From: Clostridiales bacterium
GTDB lineage: Bacteria; Bacillota; Clostridia; Saccharofermentanales; Saccharofermentanaceae
Length of the DNA stretch: 64,000 nucleotides
Direction: 5' to 3'
Assembly: GCA_017529925.1 (NCBI GenBank)
Contig: JAFXMZ010000004.1
Span: 1 to 64,000, forward strand
Under the pieces are notes generated by a model. The model was not told the origin of the DNA. It worked only from the letters and a program-made list of their open reading frames with translations, and made no database searches. Both the position numbers and the translations under genes were made by a program. How positions within the stretch are numbered: the first letter of the stretch is position 1; the number at the start of each line of letters is the position of its first letter. Below are positions 34,022-44,595 of this stretch, piece by piece.

Positions 34022-35830
34022 TTATTCGTCGTCAAGCTTGAGGACACTCATGAATGCTTCCTGAGGAACCGATACGGAACCTACCTGACGCATCCTCTTC
34101 TTTCCCTCTTTCTGCTTCTCAAGGAGCTTCTTCTTACGTGTGATATCACCGCCGTAGCACTTGGCGAGAACATCCTTTCTGAAGGCCCTTATCGTCTCAC
34201 GTGCGATGACCTTTCCTCCGATACATGCCTGAACGGGGACCTCGAACTGCTGCCTCGGGATATTTTCCTTGAGCTTCTCGGCCATCCTTCTTCCTCTGGC
34301 ATATGCCTTATCGGCGTGAACGATAAACGAGAGTGCGTCGACCGGATCGCCGTTCAGAAGGATATCGAGCTTGACGAGCTTGCTTCTCTGGTATCCTGAC
34401 ATCTCATAATCAAGCGATGCATATCCTCTGGTCCTGGACTTGAGCGCATCGAAAAAGTCATATATTATCTCGTTCAGCGGCATCCTGTAGTGGAGCATGA
34501 CACGCTTGCCATCGAGATATTTCATATCCTTGTACTCGCCTCTTCTGTCCTGACACAGTTCCATTATGTTTCCGACATAGTCCTTGGGGAGCATGATCGT
34601 ACAGTTAACAACAGGCTCCTCCATATAGTCGATCTCGGAAGGATCAGGCATATTGGTAGGATTATCGACTTCAACGAAGCTGCCGTCCGTTTTATAGACC
34701 TTGTATACAACTGAAGGAGCCGTGGAGATAAGATCGAGATTGAACTCCCTCTCCAGCCTCTCCTGGATTACTTCATAGTGGAGAAGTCCCAAAAAACCGC
34801 ACCTGAATCCGAATCCCAGAGCTGCGGATGTCTCTGCTTCAAACGAAAGAGCCGCATCATTGAGCCTCAGTTTCTCGAGTGCATCGCGGAGATCTCCATA
34901 TCTCGCGCCGTCGACCGGATAGATACCGCAGAATACCATCTGCTGGATGCTCTTATATCCCTTGAGCGGTTCAGAGGCAGGCTCATCCGCCAGTGTGACC
35001 GTATCACCGGGAGCCGTGTCCGAGACATTCTTGATCGAAGCACATATATATCCGACCTCACCCGTCAGCAGGCAGTCGGAAGGAACATATTCACCCGGAT
35101 GGAAATATCCGAGCTCCGTTATCACGAACTCTTTTCCGGTATGCATCATCCGGATCTTATCACCCATCTTAACGGAGCCTTCCTTGATCCTTACGGATAC
35201 GATGACTCCCTTGTAGGGATCATATTTGGAGTCGAAGATGAGCGCCCTTAAGGGGACATTCTCATCACCCGAAGGTGCAGGCAGATACTCAACTATCTTC
35301 TCGAGGACCTCATCTATACCGATATCATTCTTGGCTGAGATGAGCGGGGCATATGAAGCATCAAGACCTATATCATCCTCGATCTCGGCCTTGACCTCTT
35401 CGGGACGCGCCGAAGGAAGATCTATCTTATTGATGACGGGAAGCACTTCAAGATCCGCATCTACCGCGAGATAAACATTCGCGAGCGTCTGGGCTTCAAC
35501 TCCCTGGGCAGCGTCGACGATAAGCACCGCACCGTCACATGCGGCAAGACTTCTCGATACTTCATAATTGAAGTCAACGTGACCCGGAGTGTCGATGAGA
35601 TTGAGGATATATGTCTGTCCGTCCGAAGCCTTGTAAGCCATCCTCGTGGCCTGTGACTTGATCGTTATGCCGCGCTCCCTCTCGATATCCATATTATCGA
35701 GGATCTGCGCCTGCATATCCCTCTTCTCGACTACTCCCGTATGTTCGATGAGCCTGTCGGCCAGAGTTGATTTACCGTGGTCGATATGCGCGATTATGCA
35801 GAAGTTCCTGATGAGTTCCTGTCTTTCCAT
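34022..35830 (-). CDS. lepA: Elongation factor 4 (LepA), ribosome back-translocation GTPase
   Basis: 602 residues from the ATG at 35830 ([20 protein letters not shown]), with AAGGTG nearby; a longer frame to 35887 overlaps lepB and is not needed. GTPase motifs are [14 protein letters not shown] (G1), RGITIKSQA (G2), DTPGHVDF (G3) and NKIDLPSA (G4). Domains II, III and V follow, with the LepA-specific C-terminal domain ending in [16 protein letters not shown]. It acts on stalled 70S ribosomes. It is the last gene of the leftward run that starts at 43205, immediately after lepB. Confidence 0.97.
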   Translation of the reverse strand: MERQELIRNFCIIAHIDHGKSTLADRLIEHTGVVEKRDMQAQILDNMDIERERGITIKSQATRMAYKASDGQTYILNLIDTPGHVDFNYEVSRSLAACDGAVLIVDAAQGVEAQTLANVYLAVDADLEVLPVINKIDLPSARPEEVKAEIEDDIGLDASYAPLISAKNDIGIDEVLEKIVEYLPAPSGDENVPLRALIFDSKYDPYKGVIVSVRIKEGSVKMGDKIRMMHTGKEFVITELGYFHPGEYVPSDCLLTGEVGYICASIKNVSDTAPGDTVTLADEPASEPLKGYKSIQQMVFCGIYPVDGARYGDLRDALEKLRLNDAALSFEAETSAALGFGFRCGFLGLLHYEVIQERLEREFNLDLISTAPSVVYKVYKTDGSFVEVDNPTNMPDPSEIDYMEEPVVNCTIMLPKDYVGNIMELCQDRRGEYKDMKYLDGKRVMLHYRMPLNEIIYDFFDALKSRTRGYASLDYEMSGYQRSKLVKLDILLNGDPVDALSFIVHADKAYARGRRMAEKLKENIPRQQFEVPVQACIGGKVIARETIRAFRKDVLAKCYGGDITRKKKLLEKQKEGKKRMRQVGSVSVPQEAFMSVLKLDDE

Positions 35831-35837
35831 ATACACC

Positions 35838-36665
35838 TTATAAGAATTTGAATTCGCTGAAGGGATATACCACGACGATAGCAACACCCTTTATCCTGTC
35901 CGCCGAAAACGGACCGAGGTTGCGCGAATCATTGCTTACGGGTCTGTTATCACCCATGCAGTAGTATTCCTTCTCACCGAGAGTGACCTCGTTATAGCCT
36001 TTGGCCATGCCTGAGGCCCTCATCTCGGTAATGACTCCGGGATTTAGGTAGGGTTCGTCGAGCTCCTTAAACTCGGATGCCCCGACTTCTTTCAGATATA
36101 CCTTTCCGCCTTCGATCCTGATCGTCTCTCCGGGAAGTGCGATCACCCTCTTGATCAGGCATTCCTCATGGTTATATCCTTCCATGCCATGACCATCAAG
36201 GATAACGATATCTCCCCTGTCAAAATTATCGAAATATGTCGATATCTTCTCGGTAAAGACAGCATATCCGTCCTTGAGCGTCGGGAGCATCGAATCGCCC
36301 TGAACATTATCCCTCTGGATAACGAAGGTAACGAGGAGCACGCCTACGATAACGCCGATAGCGACCGTCTTTACCCAGTCGAGGACTTCCTTGAGGATCT
36401 TTTTTGACTTATCCTCTTTGCTTACTTCCTCAGTCTCTTCCCCGTTCTCTTCTTCGGACTCTTCTGCCGATGCTTCCGGCATCTGTTCCGCAGGAAGATA
36501 GTCTTCTGTTCCGCTGCTCATGCCGTATCCGGGATCTTCATCCCCGGTCAGAGCCTGCATGTCACCGGCTGCATCTGCCGCATTCTCCTCCACATCGAAA
36601 AGAGCACTGCCGAATGACACTTTGCGGATCTTATCGGATCTGTTTTCTTCACTATGCTTTTTCAC
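35838..36665 (-). CDS. lepB: Signal peptidase I
   Basis: 275 residues starting at GTG (AGGAGAG upstream). An acidic cytoplasmic N-terminal extension of about 95 residues precedes the membrane anchor ([18 protein letters not shown]). The catalytic Ser lies in QGDSMLPTL near residue 124 and the general-base Lys in [18 protein letters not shown] near 171; [14 protein letters not shown] closes the fold. It cleaves Sec/Tat signal peptides on the outer face of the membrane. The long acidic extension is more than most homologs carry. The gene ends 7 bp before the lepA start. Confidence 0.95.
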   Translation of the reverse strand: MKKHSEENRSDKIRKVSFGSALFDVEENAADAAGDMQALTGDEDPGYGMSSGTEDYLPAEQMPEASAEESEEENGEETEEVSKEDKSKKILKEVLDWVKTVAIGVIVGVLLVTFVIQRDNVQGDSMLPTLKDGYAVFTEKISTYFDNFDRGDIVILDGHGMEGYNHEECLIKRVIALPGETIRIEGGKVYLKEVGASEFKELDEPYLNPGVITEMRASGMAKGYNEVTLGEKEYYCMGDNRPVSNDSRNLGPFSADRIKGVAIVVVYPFSEFKFL

Positions 36666-36700
36666 GTTTCTCTCCTGTACCGTCTTATTCCCTTATCCAT

Positions 36701-38506
36701 TCAGTCCATTGCAAGATTATCGAGATCGTCCTCGCTGTCCGTATCGGAAACGATCCTGATCGAAAGCTCTTCAAGCTGCTTGTCCGTAACATATCCGGGC
36801 GCATCCATCATGACATCCTGGGCATTCTTGTTCATAGGGAACGGAATGACCTCACGGATAGTCTCCTCGCCTGACAGGAGCATGACCATACGGTCTACTC
36901 CGGGAGCGATACCGGCATGCGGCGGTGCGCCATAGCAGAATGCGTTATACATTGCGGGGAATTTTGCCTTTACGTCTTCCTCGCCGAGTCTTACAAGTTC
37001 GAAAGCCTTGATCATGATCTCGGGATCGTGGTTACGGACAGCACCCGATGAGAGCTCTATTCCGTTGACTACGAGGTCATACTGGTCTGCAAGTATCGTA
37101 AGAGGATCGATCTCTCCCTTCTCCGCTTTAAGAAGGATATCGAGTCCGCCTGAAGGCATCGAGAAAGGATTGTGGCAGAACTCGAGTTCGCCCGACTCCT
37201 CACCGATCTCATACATCGGGAAGTCTACGATCCAGCAGAAAGCGTACTGTTCCTTGTCCATATGACCGGGAACGGCAGCACCGAAAGTCTTGATGAGGAC
37301 TCCCGCCATCTTGGATGCGGCACCCTTGACGCCGGCAGAGAGTACTACGAGAGTATCAGGCTTAAGTCCGAGCTTGGCGATGACTTCATCCTTCTTCGGA
37401 GCAACGAACTTCGATATGCCTCCGACGATCTCGCCGTTCTCGTCCATCCTGAACCAGTAACCCTTTGATCCGGACTGGATCTCCGCGTCGTTCATCGTCT
37501 TGTCTATAAACTTACGGCTCTCATGGAAATCAGAGATAACCACAGCCTTGATGTCACCCTCAGCGAAAGGTGCAAATTCTTCCGTACGCAGGAGATCCGT
37601 TACATCCGTGACAGTCAGGTCGATACGGAGGTCGGGCTTATCAGTGCCGTACTTCTCGATAGCCTCACGGTAAGGGATACGTACGAAGGGCGAACCGGAC
37701 GCCCTGTTGTATGTACCGTACTTTGCAAATACGGGAGGAAGTACATTCTCGATGATCTCGAATACATCATCCTGGCTCGCGAAAGCCATCTCCATATCGA
37801 GCTGATAGAACTCGCCGGGGCACCTGTCGCCTCTGGCATCCTCATCCCTGAAGCAGGGAGCGATCTGGAAATATCTGTCGATACCGGACACCATCAGGAG
37901 CTGCTTGAACTGCTGGGGTGCCTGAGGGAGAGCATAGAACTTGCCCGGGTGCTTACGTGCGGGCACCAGATAGTCTCTTGCACCCTCCGGTGAAGATACC
38001 GTAAGGATAGGAGTGGTGATCTCCATGAAACCGTGTTCGATCATGGAATTACGGAGAGCCGCAATGACGTTGCTCCTCAGGATAAGATTCTTCTTGACCT
38101 GGGGATTACGGATATCCAGATATCTGTATTTAAGTCTTGTCATCTCGTCAGCCTCTCTGCTTCTGTTGATCTCAAAAGGAAGCTCATTATAGCGGCAGCG
38201 GCCGAGGACAGTGATCTTCTCGGGAACGACTTCGATATCGCCTGTATCGAGCTTAGGGTTCTTGGAACTTCTCTCTCTTACTGTTCCCTCGACGCAGATC
38301 GTAGACTCCTTTGTGATCGCCTTGACCTGCTTCATCATGTCCTCATTCTCGATGACTATCTGGGTCGTTCCGTAAAAATCCCGGATGACAACGAAACCGA
38401 GCTCCGAACCTACCTCACGGAAGTTCTCGAGCCAGCCTGCGAGCTGAACCTTCTTCCCTGTATCCGTGATCCTTAATTCACCGCATGTATGTGTACGTGA
38501 CTGCAT
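36701..38506 (-). CDS. aspS: Aspartyl-tRNA synthetase
   Basis: 601 residues, bacterial type. The N-terminal OB-fold anticodon-binding domain (about 1-110) is followed by the class II core: motif 2 CFRDEDARGDRCPGEFYQLD and motif 3 PPHAGIAPGVDRMVMLL. The bacterial GAD insertion domain lies at about 290-430. GGAGG lies before the ATG. It follows hisS by 20 bp, so the two synthetases are co-transcribed; no T-box leader is seen. Confidence 0.97.
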   Translation of the reverse strand: MQSRTHTCGELRITDTGKKVQLAGWLENFREVGSELGFVVIRDFYGTTQIVIENEDMMKQVKAITKESTICVEGTVRERSSKNPKLDTGDIEVVPEKITVLGRCRYNELPFEINRSREADEMTRLKYRYLDIRNPQVKKNLILRSNVIAALRNSMIEHGFMEITTPILTVSSPEGARDYLVPARKHPGKFYALPQAPQQFKQLLMVSGIDRYFQIAPCFRDEDARGDRCPGEFYQLDMEMAFASQDDVFEIIENVLPPVFAKYGTYNRASGSPFVRIPYREAIEKYGTDKPDLRIDLTVTDVTDLLRTEEFAPFAEGDIKAVVISDFHESRKFIDKTMNDAEIQSGSKGYWFRMDENGEIVGGISKFVAPKKDEVIAKLGLKPDTLVVLSAGVKGAASKMAGVLIKTFGAAVPGHMDKEQYAFCWIVDFPMYEIGEESGELEFCHNPFSMPSGGLDILLKAEKGEIDPLTILADQYDLVVNGIELSSGAVRNHDPEIMIKAFELVRLGEEDVKAKFPAMYNAFCYGAPPHAGIAPGVDRMVMLLSGEETIREVIPFPMNKNAQDVMMDAPGYVTDKQLEELSIRIVSDTDSEDDLDNLAMD

Positions 38507-38526
38507 ATATTACCTCCAACAATTGT

Positions 38527-39786
38527 TTACTGTTTTCCGCTCAGGAAACCGGCAAGATCGCCGATCTTTACGACCGTCTCGCTGCCGTCCTCCATACACT
38601 TGACCCTGATCTCGCCCGAAGCGATCTCATCGTCTCCTATAACCGCCATATATGGGATGCCGCTCTTGCCGGCATATTTCATCTGAGCCCTGAAAGATCT
38701 TCCCATAAGATCCTGCTCACATCCGATTCCCTTGAGCCTGAGGTCGTGACATGTCTTCGCTATAAGACTTGAAGCCGCTTCGGACATTCCTGCGAGATAG
38801 ATCTGAACATAGTGAGGATTCTTAAACTCGATCCCCCTTGCTTCAGCTTCCATGAGGAATCTCTCGACACCCATCGCAAATCCGATACCGGGCGTGGAGG
38901 GTCCTCCGAGGCTCTCGACAAGGCCGTCATATCTTCCTCCGCCACAGATAGTGCCCTGCGTACCGACATTCTCTGAAACGAATTCAAAGACAGTCCTCGT
39001 GTAATAATCGAGTCCTCTTACTATATTGGGATCTATCTCATAACCGATGCCGATCTCATCAAGACCCTTCTTCAGACCTTCGAAATGCTCACGGCACTCA
39101 TCGCACAGATAGTCGATGAGCCTGGGCGCGCTCTTAACGCAGTCCTTATCGGCATCTACCTTGCAGTCGATCATACGGAGAGGATTCCTGTCGAACCTGT
39201 TCCTGCAGTCGGCACACATGGTGTCGAGATGAGGTCTGAAATGATCCTTCAGTGCCTCGTTATATTTCGCCCTGCATGAAGGACATCCGATGGAATTGAT
39301 ATGGAGCTTAACGTCATCCATACCCATCTTCCTGAAGAATACATCGACGATGCTTATGATCTCGACATCGATCGCGGGGCCTGCGGATCCGAATGACTCG
39401 AGTCCGAACTGATGGAATTCCCTGTATCTTCCCTTCTGTACATTCTCATATCTGAATGCGGTAATGTCATAGAACATCCTGACGGGGCCGGGAAGGCTCA
39501 TCATGCCGTTCTCTATATAACTCCTGACAACACCCGCCGTTCCTTCGGGTCTTAATGTGATGCTCCTTCCGCCCTTATCCTCGAAAGTATACATCTCCTT
39601 CTGGACGACATCAGTCGTATCACCGACTCCTCTCTGGAAAAGATTCGTATCCTCGAAAGTCGGTATCCTGATCTCCTCATATCCGTATGTATGACATACG
39701 TCTGCAAAAGCCTTCTGTGCCGCATGCCACTTATACATATCTGAGGGAAGTATATCCCTGGTCCCTTTGGGTGCCGTGATCTTCAT
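38527..39786 (-). CDS. hisS: Histidyl-tRNA synthetase
   Basis: 419 residues. Motif 1 region APKGTRDILPSDMYKW, motif 2 MFYDITAFRYENVQKGRYRE, the histidine-specific RGLDYYTRTVFEF loop and motif 3 GIGFAMGVERFLM are all present. The C-terminal anticodon-binding domain ends VKIGDLAGFLSGKQ. Four Cys in CPSCRAKY and CADC(R) near residues 170-190 suggest a zinc-binding insertion, as in some Clostridial HisRS. It lies 47 bp downstream of rsmE in an operon-like run. Confidence 0.96.
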   Translation of the reverse strand: MKITAPKGTRDILPSDMYKWHAAQKAFADVCHTYGYEEIRIPTFEDTNLFQRGVGDTTDVVQKEMYTFEDKGGRSITLRPEGTAGVVRSYIENGMMSLPGPVRMFYDITAFRYENVQKGRYREFHQFGLESFGSAGPAIDVEIISIVDVFFRKMGMDDVKLHINSIGCPSCRAKYNEALKDHFRPHLDTMCADCRNRFDRNPLRMIDCKVDADKDCVKSAPRLIDYLCDECREHFEGLKKGLDEIGIGYEIDPNIVRGLDYYTRTVFEFVSENVGTQGTICGGGRYDGLVESLGGPSTPGIGFAMGVERFLMEAEARGIEFKNPHYVQIYLAGMSEAASSLIAKTCHDLRLKGIGCEQDLMGRSFRAQMKYAGKSGIPYMAVIGDDEIASGEIRVKCMEDGSETVVKIGDLAGFLSGKQ

Positions 39787-39833
39787 CTTGAACCTGCCTT
39801 TATTAATTATTTATATAGCATCCGTGTATTGTA

Positions 39834-40580
39834 TCACAATTCGAAGCGATACAAAAGCATTGCCAGCACAGCGGGGCCTGCAGTCTCTGTCCTCAGGATC
39901 CTCCTGCCTAAAGTGACGCTCTTAAGACCTGAAGAACGCGCCAGTTCTGCTTCTTCGGACGAAAAACCGCCCTCGGGTCCGATAAAGACGGCAATGTCCC
40001 TTACATCTCCCGCTTCATCCAGGATGTTCTTCAGCGTCTCTCCCTTTTCCTCTTCCCACGGGATAAGTGCAAGATCATGGGCTTTTGCTGCTTCCCTTAC
40101 GGCATCTTCGAAGCTCATGCTTTCGCGGACTTCGGGCACGATGCCCCTTCCCGACTGCCTTGCAGCCTCGAGAGCGATCTTCTGCCATCTCTCATTCTTG
40201 GCACTTTTTTTGCGCTCATCCTTCTCGGGCCTGACTACGCATCTTTCCGAGAATACGGGAACGACAGAAGAAACACCGAGCTCGACGGCCTTCTGGATCG
40301 TCAGGTCCATCCTCTCGCCTTTCGATACGGACTGGTAGAGCGTAATGCGAAGCGGGCTCTCGGTATCGTTCTTTCCCATCTTTGTTATCTTCAGCTGACA
40401 TGCCTTCTGATCGGGAACGGATACTTCGCAGAGCGCCTCATTTCTTTCGCTGTCAACGACGGTCAGCTCCTCGCCGGGCCTCATCCTCAGGACGGATACG
40501 ACATAATGTGAATCAGCCGGGGAAAGCGTAAGGACCAAGCCTTCGGCGCCGTCTATCCTGTCTGTAAACAGTCTCGTCAT
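39834..40580 (-). CDS. rsmE: 16S rRNA m3U1498 methyltransferase RsmE
   Basis: 248 residues. An N-terminal PUA-like domain precedes a SPOUT methyltransferase domain with the knot motifs IGPEGGFSSEEAELA and LGRRILRTETA. It methylates U1498 of 16S rRNA using S-adenosylmethionine. AGGAGG is 6 nt before the ATG. It lies directly after the LTA-synthase-like gene (9 bp). Confidence 0.93.
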   Translation of the reverse strand: MTRLFTDRIDGAEGLVLTLSPADSHYVVSVLRMRPGEELTVVDSERNEALCEVSVPDQKACQLKITKMGKNDTESPLRITLYQSVSKGERMDLTIQKAVELGVSSVVPVFSERCVVRPEKDERKKSAKNERWQKIALEAARQSGRGIVPEVRESMSFEDAVREAAKAHDLALIPWEEEKGETLKNILDEAGDVRDIAVFIGPEGGFSSEEAELARSSGLKSVTLGRRILRTETAGPAVLAMLLYRFEL

Positions 40581-40589
40581 AAGATCCTC

Positions 40590-42554
40590 CTAGTCGAAAA
40601 GAACACTGTACTGCAAAGCCCTGTACTTGTTAAGGAGCTTCCCGTAATCGTCATTGAGGCTTCCTATCGGAGTCCAGCCCTCTTTTCCCTTTTCCATATA
40701 GCCGCCTATACCGATCGCGGGGTACTCCTCCCTGACCTTATCCACAAACTCAAAATAAGGGGGAAGTTCGACACCTGCCGCATTCAGTACATCTATTCCG
40801 AGATAGTTAAGGCTCGTAGGATGCTCCCAGTCTTCATATGATTTGATGTCAGTATCGACATCGTAGTTCGTCCAGATGATGTAGGGGACGATCCACCCGA
40901 TACCGCCCGGATCCATGTTCGGATCGTGATCGATATTGGGCTGATGGTCACCGAAAATGAGAACGACATATTTCTCATCGCGTGTCTTAAGGTCGCTCAA
41001 AAGATACTGAAGTGCCTTGTCGCTCTCCTTTACGAGAGAGAAATACATGCTCGCCTTAAGATCGTACTTCCCGTCCTTTGTGTGAAGGGAGATCGAAGGG
41101 ATAAAGTTATCGTACTTGCTCGTATAGCCGCCGTGATTCTGCATCGTGACAAGGAATGTAAACGTCTTCTGACCCTCGGGAAGCGAATCGAGGTGGTCGA
41201 TTATCTTGCTGTAGGAACACCTGTCAGAAGCATATCCCCTTACGAGATCGTTTGAATAGTAGGTGATATTCTCGCTCGACAGGAAATCGTCAAATCCGAG
41301 GAGCGGATAGACCTTGTCGCGGCTCCAGCCGTAACGCTTATATGTATGGATGCCGTATGTGTCATATCCCTGGGCCTTCATATACGAAGCAAGGGAGAAC
41401 ATCTCGTGGTCGATATACATCGAATATGGCGTTGCTCCTCCCGGAAGGAATGCCGTCGGGAGACCCGTAAGGACGGCAAACTCCGAGTTGGGAGTCAGAC
41501 CGCCGAATACTGAGGATACGGCATATCCGTGGATGCTCCGTTCAGAATAATAATCCCAGTAGGGATCGGGGTCGACGTAATCGGTCCACCTGTCGCTGAA
41601 GAGCGAAGTATCCATGTACGACTCGTTCATTATTATGATTATGTTCGCGGCATCGTCTATCCCGTCGGCCCTGAACTTCTCCGAGTCTGAAACGAGCGCC
41701 ATAACGTCGTCGCGGTTCTCGCTGTAGTCAACAGGCTTTCTCGGGTTCATGTCACGCAGCAGGAGTGCGAAATTGGTAATGTATCCGTTATGGATCGTTC
41801 CTATGTTGTTAAAAGTGAATGCCTCCGAATCCTTAAGGAAGACATTTACGTCAAGAAGGCATGTTACCGCTGCCACGAAAGCCAGGCCTGCGCAGATCAC
41901 CTTCTCCTTCCACATCTTTATGTCACCGCGCGAAACATGCATCTTGAAGAGCGCCGCCGCCACGAGCAGATACGGGAGTATCATCATCATCAGAGGATAT
42001 GAATAATCGAAATCATAGTTGCCCGCGACCTCCATCGCCGTCTTGAAACCGGCTATATCGAGAGGGATGAATATCATCCTCCTGAACTGGTAGACGTAGT
42101 AGTTTACCAGGGACAGAAGTATCAGCGGCAGCGGTGCAAAAGCCGCCGCAGGTCCCGGTCGGACGAACAGGAGCCTCAATACCGCATACATGAATATGAC
42201 AAACAGTATCTCGACGCCCGTTCTCGCGAAGAAGCAGTACTTAAACAGATAGAGCCAGATCGAATGCGTATTCTTGTAGTACTCATATCCGACCATGCTC
42301 ATCATGTGATCGAGATAGAAAGCTGGAACTGCTGCGATGAGCGGCATAAAGATATCCGCGATCCAGGGATGTTTGAGATTGAAAGTTATCCTCGGTATGA
42401 ACAGGAGTCCGAAGACTATATATACCCACATCAGCTCCTTGAAATGACCCGCGCAGTACCATATCCCGAACCCCATCACGGTCAGTGCGATGACTGCCCT
42501 TATGATGTCGGTGACCCTTATGTGTATCCTTTTCTTTCCTAATGCTATCTCCAT
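40590..42554 (-). CDS. LTA-synthase-family membrane sulfatase
   Basis: 654 residues. Five to six N-terminal transmembrane helices (about 15-240) lead to an extracellular sulfatase-fold domain. It has IIIMNESYMDTSLF (metal-binding Glu), FGGLTPNSEFAVLTG with the likely nucleophilic Thr, and VVLIFGDHQPN with metal-binding Asp-His. Members transfer phosphoglycerol to make lipoteichoic acid or modify glycans. No DltA-D or LtaP genes are close. It starts 3 bp after the stop of the HAD phosphatase gene, so both are coupled. Confidence 0.88.
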   Translation of the reverse strand: MEIALGKKRIHIRVTDIIRAVIALTVMGFGIWYCAGHFKELMWVYIVFGLLFIPRITFNLKHPWIADIFMPLIAAVPAFYLDHMMSMVGYEYYKNTHSIWLYLFKYCFFARTGVEILFVIFMYAVLRLLFVRPGPAAAFAPLPLILLSLVNYYVYQFRRMIFIPLDIAGFKTAMEVAGNYDFDYSYPLMMMILPYLLVAAALFKMHVSRGDIKMWKEKVICAGLAFVAAVTCLLDVNVFLKDSEAFTFNNIGTIHNGYITNFALLLRDMNPRKPVDYSENRDDVMALVSDSEKFRADGIDDAANIIIIMNESYMDTSLFSDRWTDYVDPDPYWDYYSERSIHGYAVSSVFGGLTPNSEFAVLTGLPTAFLPGGATPYSMYIDHEMFSLASYMKAQGYDTYGIHTYKRYGWSRDKVYPLLGFDDFLSSENITYYSNDLVRGYASDRCSYSKIIDHLDSLPEGQKTFTFLVTMQNHGGYTSKYDNFIPSISLHTKDGKYDLKASMYFSLVKESDKALQYLLSDLKTRDEKYVVLIFGDHQPNIDHDPNMDPGGIGWIVPYIIWTNYDVDTDIKSYEDWEHPTSLNYLGIDVLNAAGVELPPYFEFVDKVREEYPAIGIGGYMEKGKEGWTPIGSLNDDYGKLLNKYRALQYSVLFD

Positions 42555-42557
42555 ACC

Positions 42558-43205
42558 TTACTCCAGCAGATATCTTTCGAGGTCTTCGGGCGACGAGAAT
42601 ATCATCTTGGCGTCGTTTTCCAGAAGAAAATCCCTTGTCTTGAAACCCCAGTCTACGCTTATCGAAGCAAGGCCCGAGTTCTGAGCCGTCATTATATCGA
42701 CTTCAGAATCGCCGATATAGACCGCATCTTCAGCGCTGATCCCCAGCGTTTCAAGTATTATGTCAACGCCTTCCCGCGAAGGCTTGAGGGGAACATCCTC
42801 GACATTTCCCCTGACCACATCGAAAAGCCCCGGAAATCTCTCCCCGACGAGCTTTTTCGAAGGGATATCGGGCTTGTTCGACAGGACTGCCAGCTTCATC
42901 CCCGAAGCTTTAAGCGACATGAGCATCTCCGGGATACCCCTGTACGGATACGTATTCTCAAGGCAATGCCCGTTATAGTATTCCGTAAAGTCACTGTGAA
43001 GCTTCTCCCTGTCGGCAAAAGGCTCAGCAGCCGTACTCCTCCTTATGAGGTTCCTTATGCCGTTTCCGACCATCGCCATCACCTTTTCGACGGGCTGCTC
43101 GGGAAGTCCGGACCTTGTCCGCGCCTCGTTCATGGCTATCGCCAGGTCCCTGATGGTATCAAGGATCGTTCCGTCCAGATCGAATATCGCGAGCTTGTAG
43201 CGCAT
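42558..43205 (-). CDS. HAD-family phosphatase (phosphoglycolate phosphatase-like)
   Basis: 215 residues with the HAD nucleophile site FDLDGTILDT (Asp near 9), motif II LAVLSNKPD, and motif III/IV KPSREGVD and VYIGDSEVDIMTA. The helical cap suggests the Gph/PGP group acting on small phosphates. AGGAGG lies about 11 nt before the start. It is the first gene of the run leading to lepA. Confidence 0.9.
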   Translation of the reverse strand: MRYKLAIFDLDGTILDTIRDLAIAMNEARTRSGLPEQPVEKVMAMVGNGIRNLIRRSTAAEPFADREKLHSDFTEYYNGHCLENTYPYRGIPEMLMSLKASGMKLAVLSNKPDIPSKKLVGERFPGLFDVVRGNVEDVPLKPSREGVDIILETLGISAEDAVYIGDSEVDIMTAQNSGLASISVDWGFKTRDFLLENDAKMIFSSPEDLERYLLE

Positions 43206-43286
43206 AAAACAGTACGCCTCCTTTTCGAAGCCGTACTGATTGTACCACTGTTTTGACGATTATGCCTTATATTATTTAATAGATGG

Positions 43287-44000
43287 TCAATATTCGTTCA
43301 GTACTTCTCTTCTCTTCTTCCAGTCGGGCATCACCGAAGCGACCTCTGCATAGAAACGCTTAGAATGATCCGCATGGATAAGGTGAGCATATTCGTGGAC
43401 GACAACATATGCGACGGCCTCCTCCGGCACCTCGAAAAGGTTCGAGTTGAACGTCAGGATCCCGCTCTTAGGCCTGCAGAGGCCCCATTTTGAGGTCATC
43501 TTCCTGATCCTTATCTCCCCGGGCATCCTTACGCCTTTTGCCGCGAACATCGGTCCGTAGTATCCGCACATCTCGTTTATCTTCGACGTTATCGCGTCCT
43601 TCCTGAACTTCTCATAGACACGCTGTCTCTCAGCGAAGTCCGCGGGATCGCTTACATAAAGGATCACTTCGGGATAGACAAGTTCCGCCCTTGCTCTTCC
43701 CTTCGTCTTCCTGAGTACTCTTATCGTACATATATCACCGAAGGCCTTGACCTTCTCGCCGTCGGAATAATCCTTCGGACGGCAGGCATTCACGGCCTTT
43801 TCCTTTTCCCTGGCGATGTTCCTGAGGATAAAATCCGCCTTTTCGATAAGAAATCTCCTGACCGCTTCTTCGGACGTATATCTGCCGCACGATACGAAGA
43901 CGGTCCCGTCATGCCTTATCCTGAGATTGATATTTCGGACCTTCTTTCTCTCGAACTCATATTCCACGGTCACACCGTTTAATCCGATAGTTTTGTGCAT
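43287..44000 (-). CDS. YgjP-like M48-type metallopeptidase (DUF45)
   Basis: 237 residues. The zinc motif is VVHEYAHLIHADHSKRF (HExxH with a following Asp/His), preceded by MTSKWGLCRPKSGILTFN, both typical of YgjP/DUF45 proteins. No membrane helix or signal peptide is evident, so it is cytoplasmic. Substrate unknown. GGGGG lies close to the ATG. It diverges from the small membrane protein at 44074 across a 73 bp gap. Confidence 0.88.
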   Translation of the reverse strand: MHKTIGLNGVTVEYEFERKKVRNINLRIRHDGTVFVSCGRYTSEEAVRRFLIEKADFILRNIAREKEKAVNACRPKDYSDGEKVKAFGDICTIRVLRKTKGRARAELVYPEVILYVSDPADFAERQRVYEKFRKDAITSKINEMCGYYGPMFAAKGVRMPGEIRIRKMTSKWGLCRPKSGILTFNSNLFEVPEEAVAYVVVHEYAHLIHADHSKRFYAEVASVMPDWKKRREVLNEY

Positions 44001-44033
44001 AATCCCCCGCTTTGTGTTATCATCACATTCGGT

Positions 44034-44046
44034 AAGTATTATACTT
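44034..44046. promoter_or_regulatory. Shared palindromic -10 region of a divergent pair
   Basis: AAGTATTATACTT is a 13 bp palindrome that provides TATTAT on the plus strand and TATAAT on the minus strand. It sits midway between the divergent starts at 44000 and 44074. Clear -35 boxes are not seen. Confidence 0.4.
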
Positions 44047-44073
44047 CAACACGGGAACAAAGGGAGGATTTAC

Positions 44074-44595
44074 ATGGAAAGCGAGAGAGCGAGCGGATTC
44101 AATCACGCACTGAGATTACTCATGTTCCTTCTCATGGCACTGTTTGCAGCGCTCTTTGTCCTCGGATGCATGTATAAGCTCGACCATGACATCTCGTTCC
44201 TGGAGCCTTTTGCATCGAAGAAACTCGCGAGATACGGCTTTGACAACGGACTTCCCGTAGCCCTGTTCTTCCTCGCGGAACTAATCTTCCTCATAAGATG
44301 CAAATCCCTGACTGCTCTCGTAACGCAGAAAGGAGCTTCAAGAGCACTCGAACTTTCCATATCGCTCTTTGTCATATGGATCTTCAACCTGTCACTCCAC
44401 ATCTTCGCAGGTTACGGGAACAAGCAGGTCTTTATCCTCATAATGGCACTCCTGACATATGCAATGAGCCTGGGGCTCAAGCAGATATCACTTAAGTTCG
44501 ACATGTTCGCCAATGCGGACGGAGGAGACAGAAGGCTCGGTGATTCATCACCTGCCGGATTCATGTCATTTATAGAATCTCTTCTGAAGAGATGA
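44074..44595 (+). CDS. Four-helix membrane protein, unknown function
   Basis: 173 residues from the ATG at 44074, chosen because GGGAGG lies just upstream; the open frame extends to 43816 but that part lies within the opposite-strand metallopeptidase gene. Four transmembrane segments (about 11-31, 58-75, 90-112 and 118-138) and a charged tail (FMSFIESLLKR). No family recognised. Its last 26 bp overlap the 3' end of the convergent FliB-like gene. Confidence 0.65.
   Translation: MESERASGFNHALRLLMFLLMALFAALFVLGCMYKLDHDISFLEPFASKKLARYGFDNGLPVALFFLAELIFLIRCKSLTALVTQKGASRALELSISLFVIWIFNLSLHIFAGYGNKQVFILIMALLTYAMSLGLKQISLKFDMFANADGGDRRLGDSSPAGFMSFIESLLKR

Noticed and set aside
35830..35887. Extended lepA start at 35887
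   Set aside because: It would lie inside lepB, adds residues not found in LepA, and the ATG at 35830 has a ribosome-binding site and the canonical N-terminus.
38507..40580. T-box leader for the hisS-aspS pair
   Set aside because: Intergenic gaps are only 20-47 bp and no T-box sequence or specifier stem is visible.
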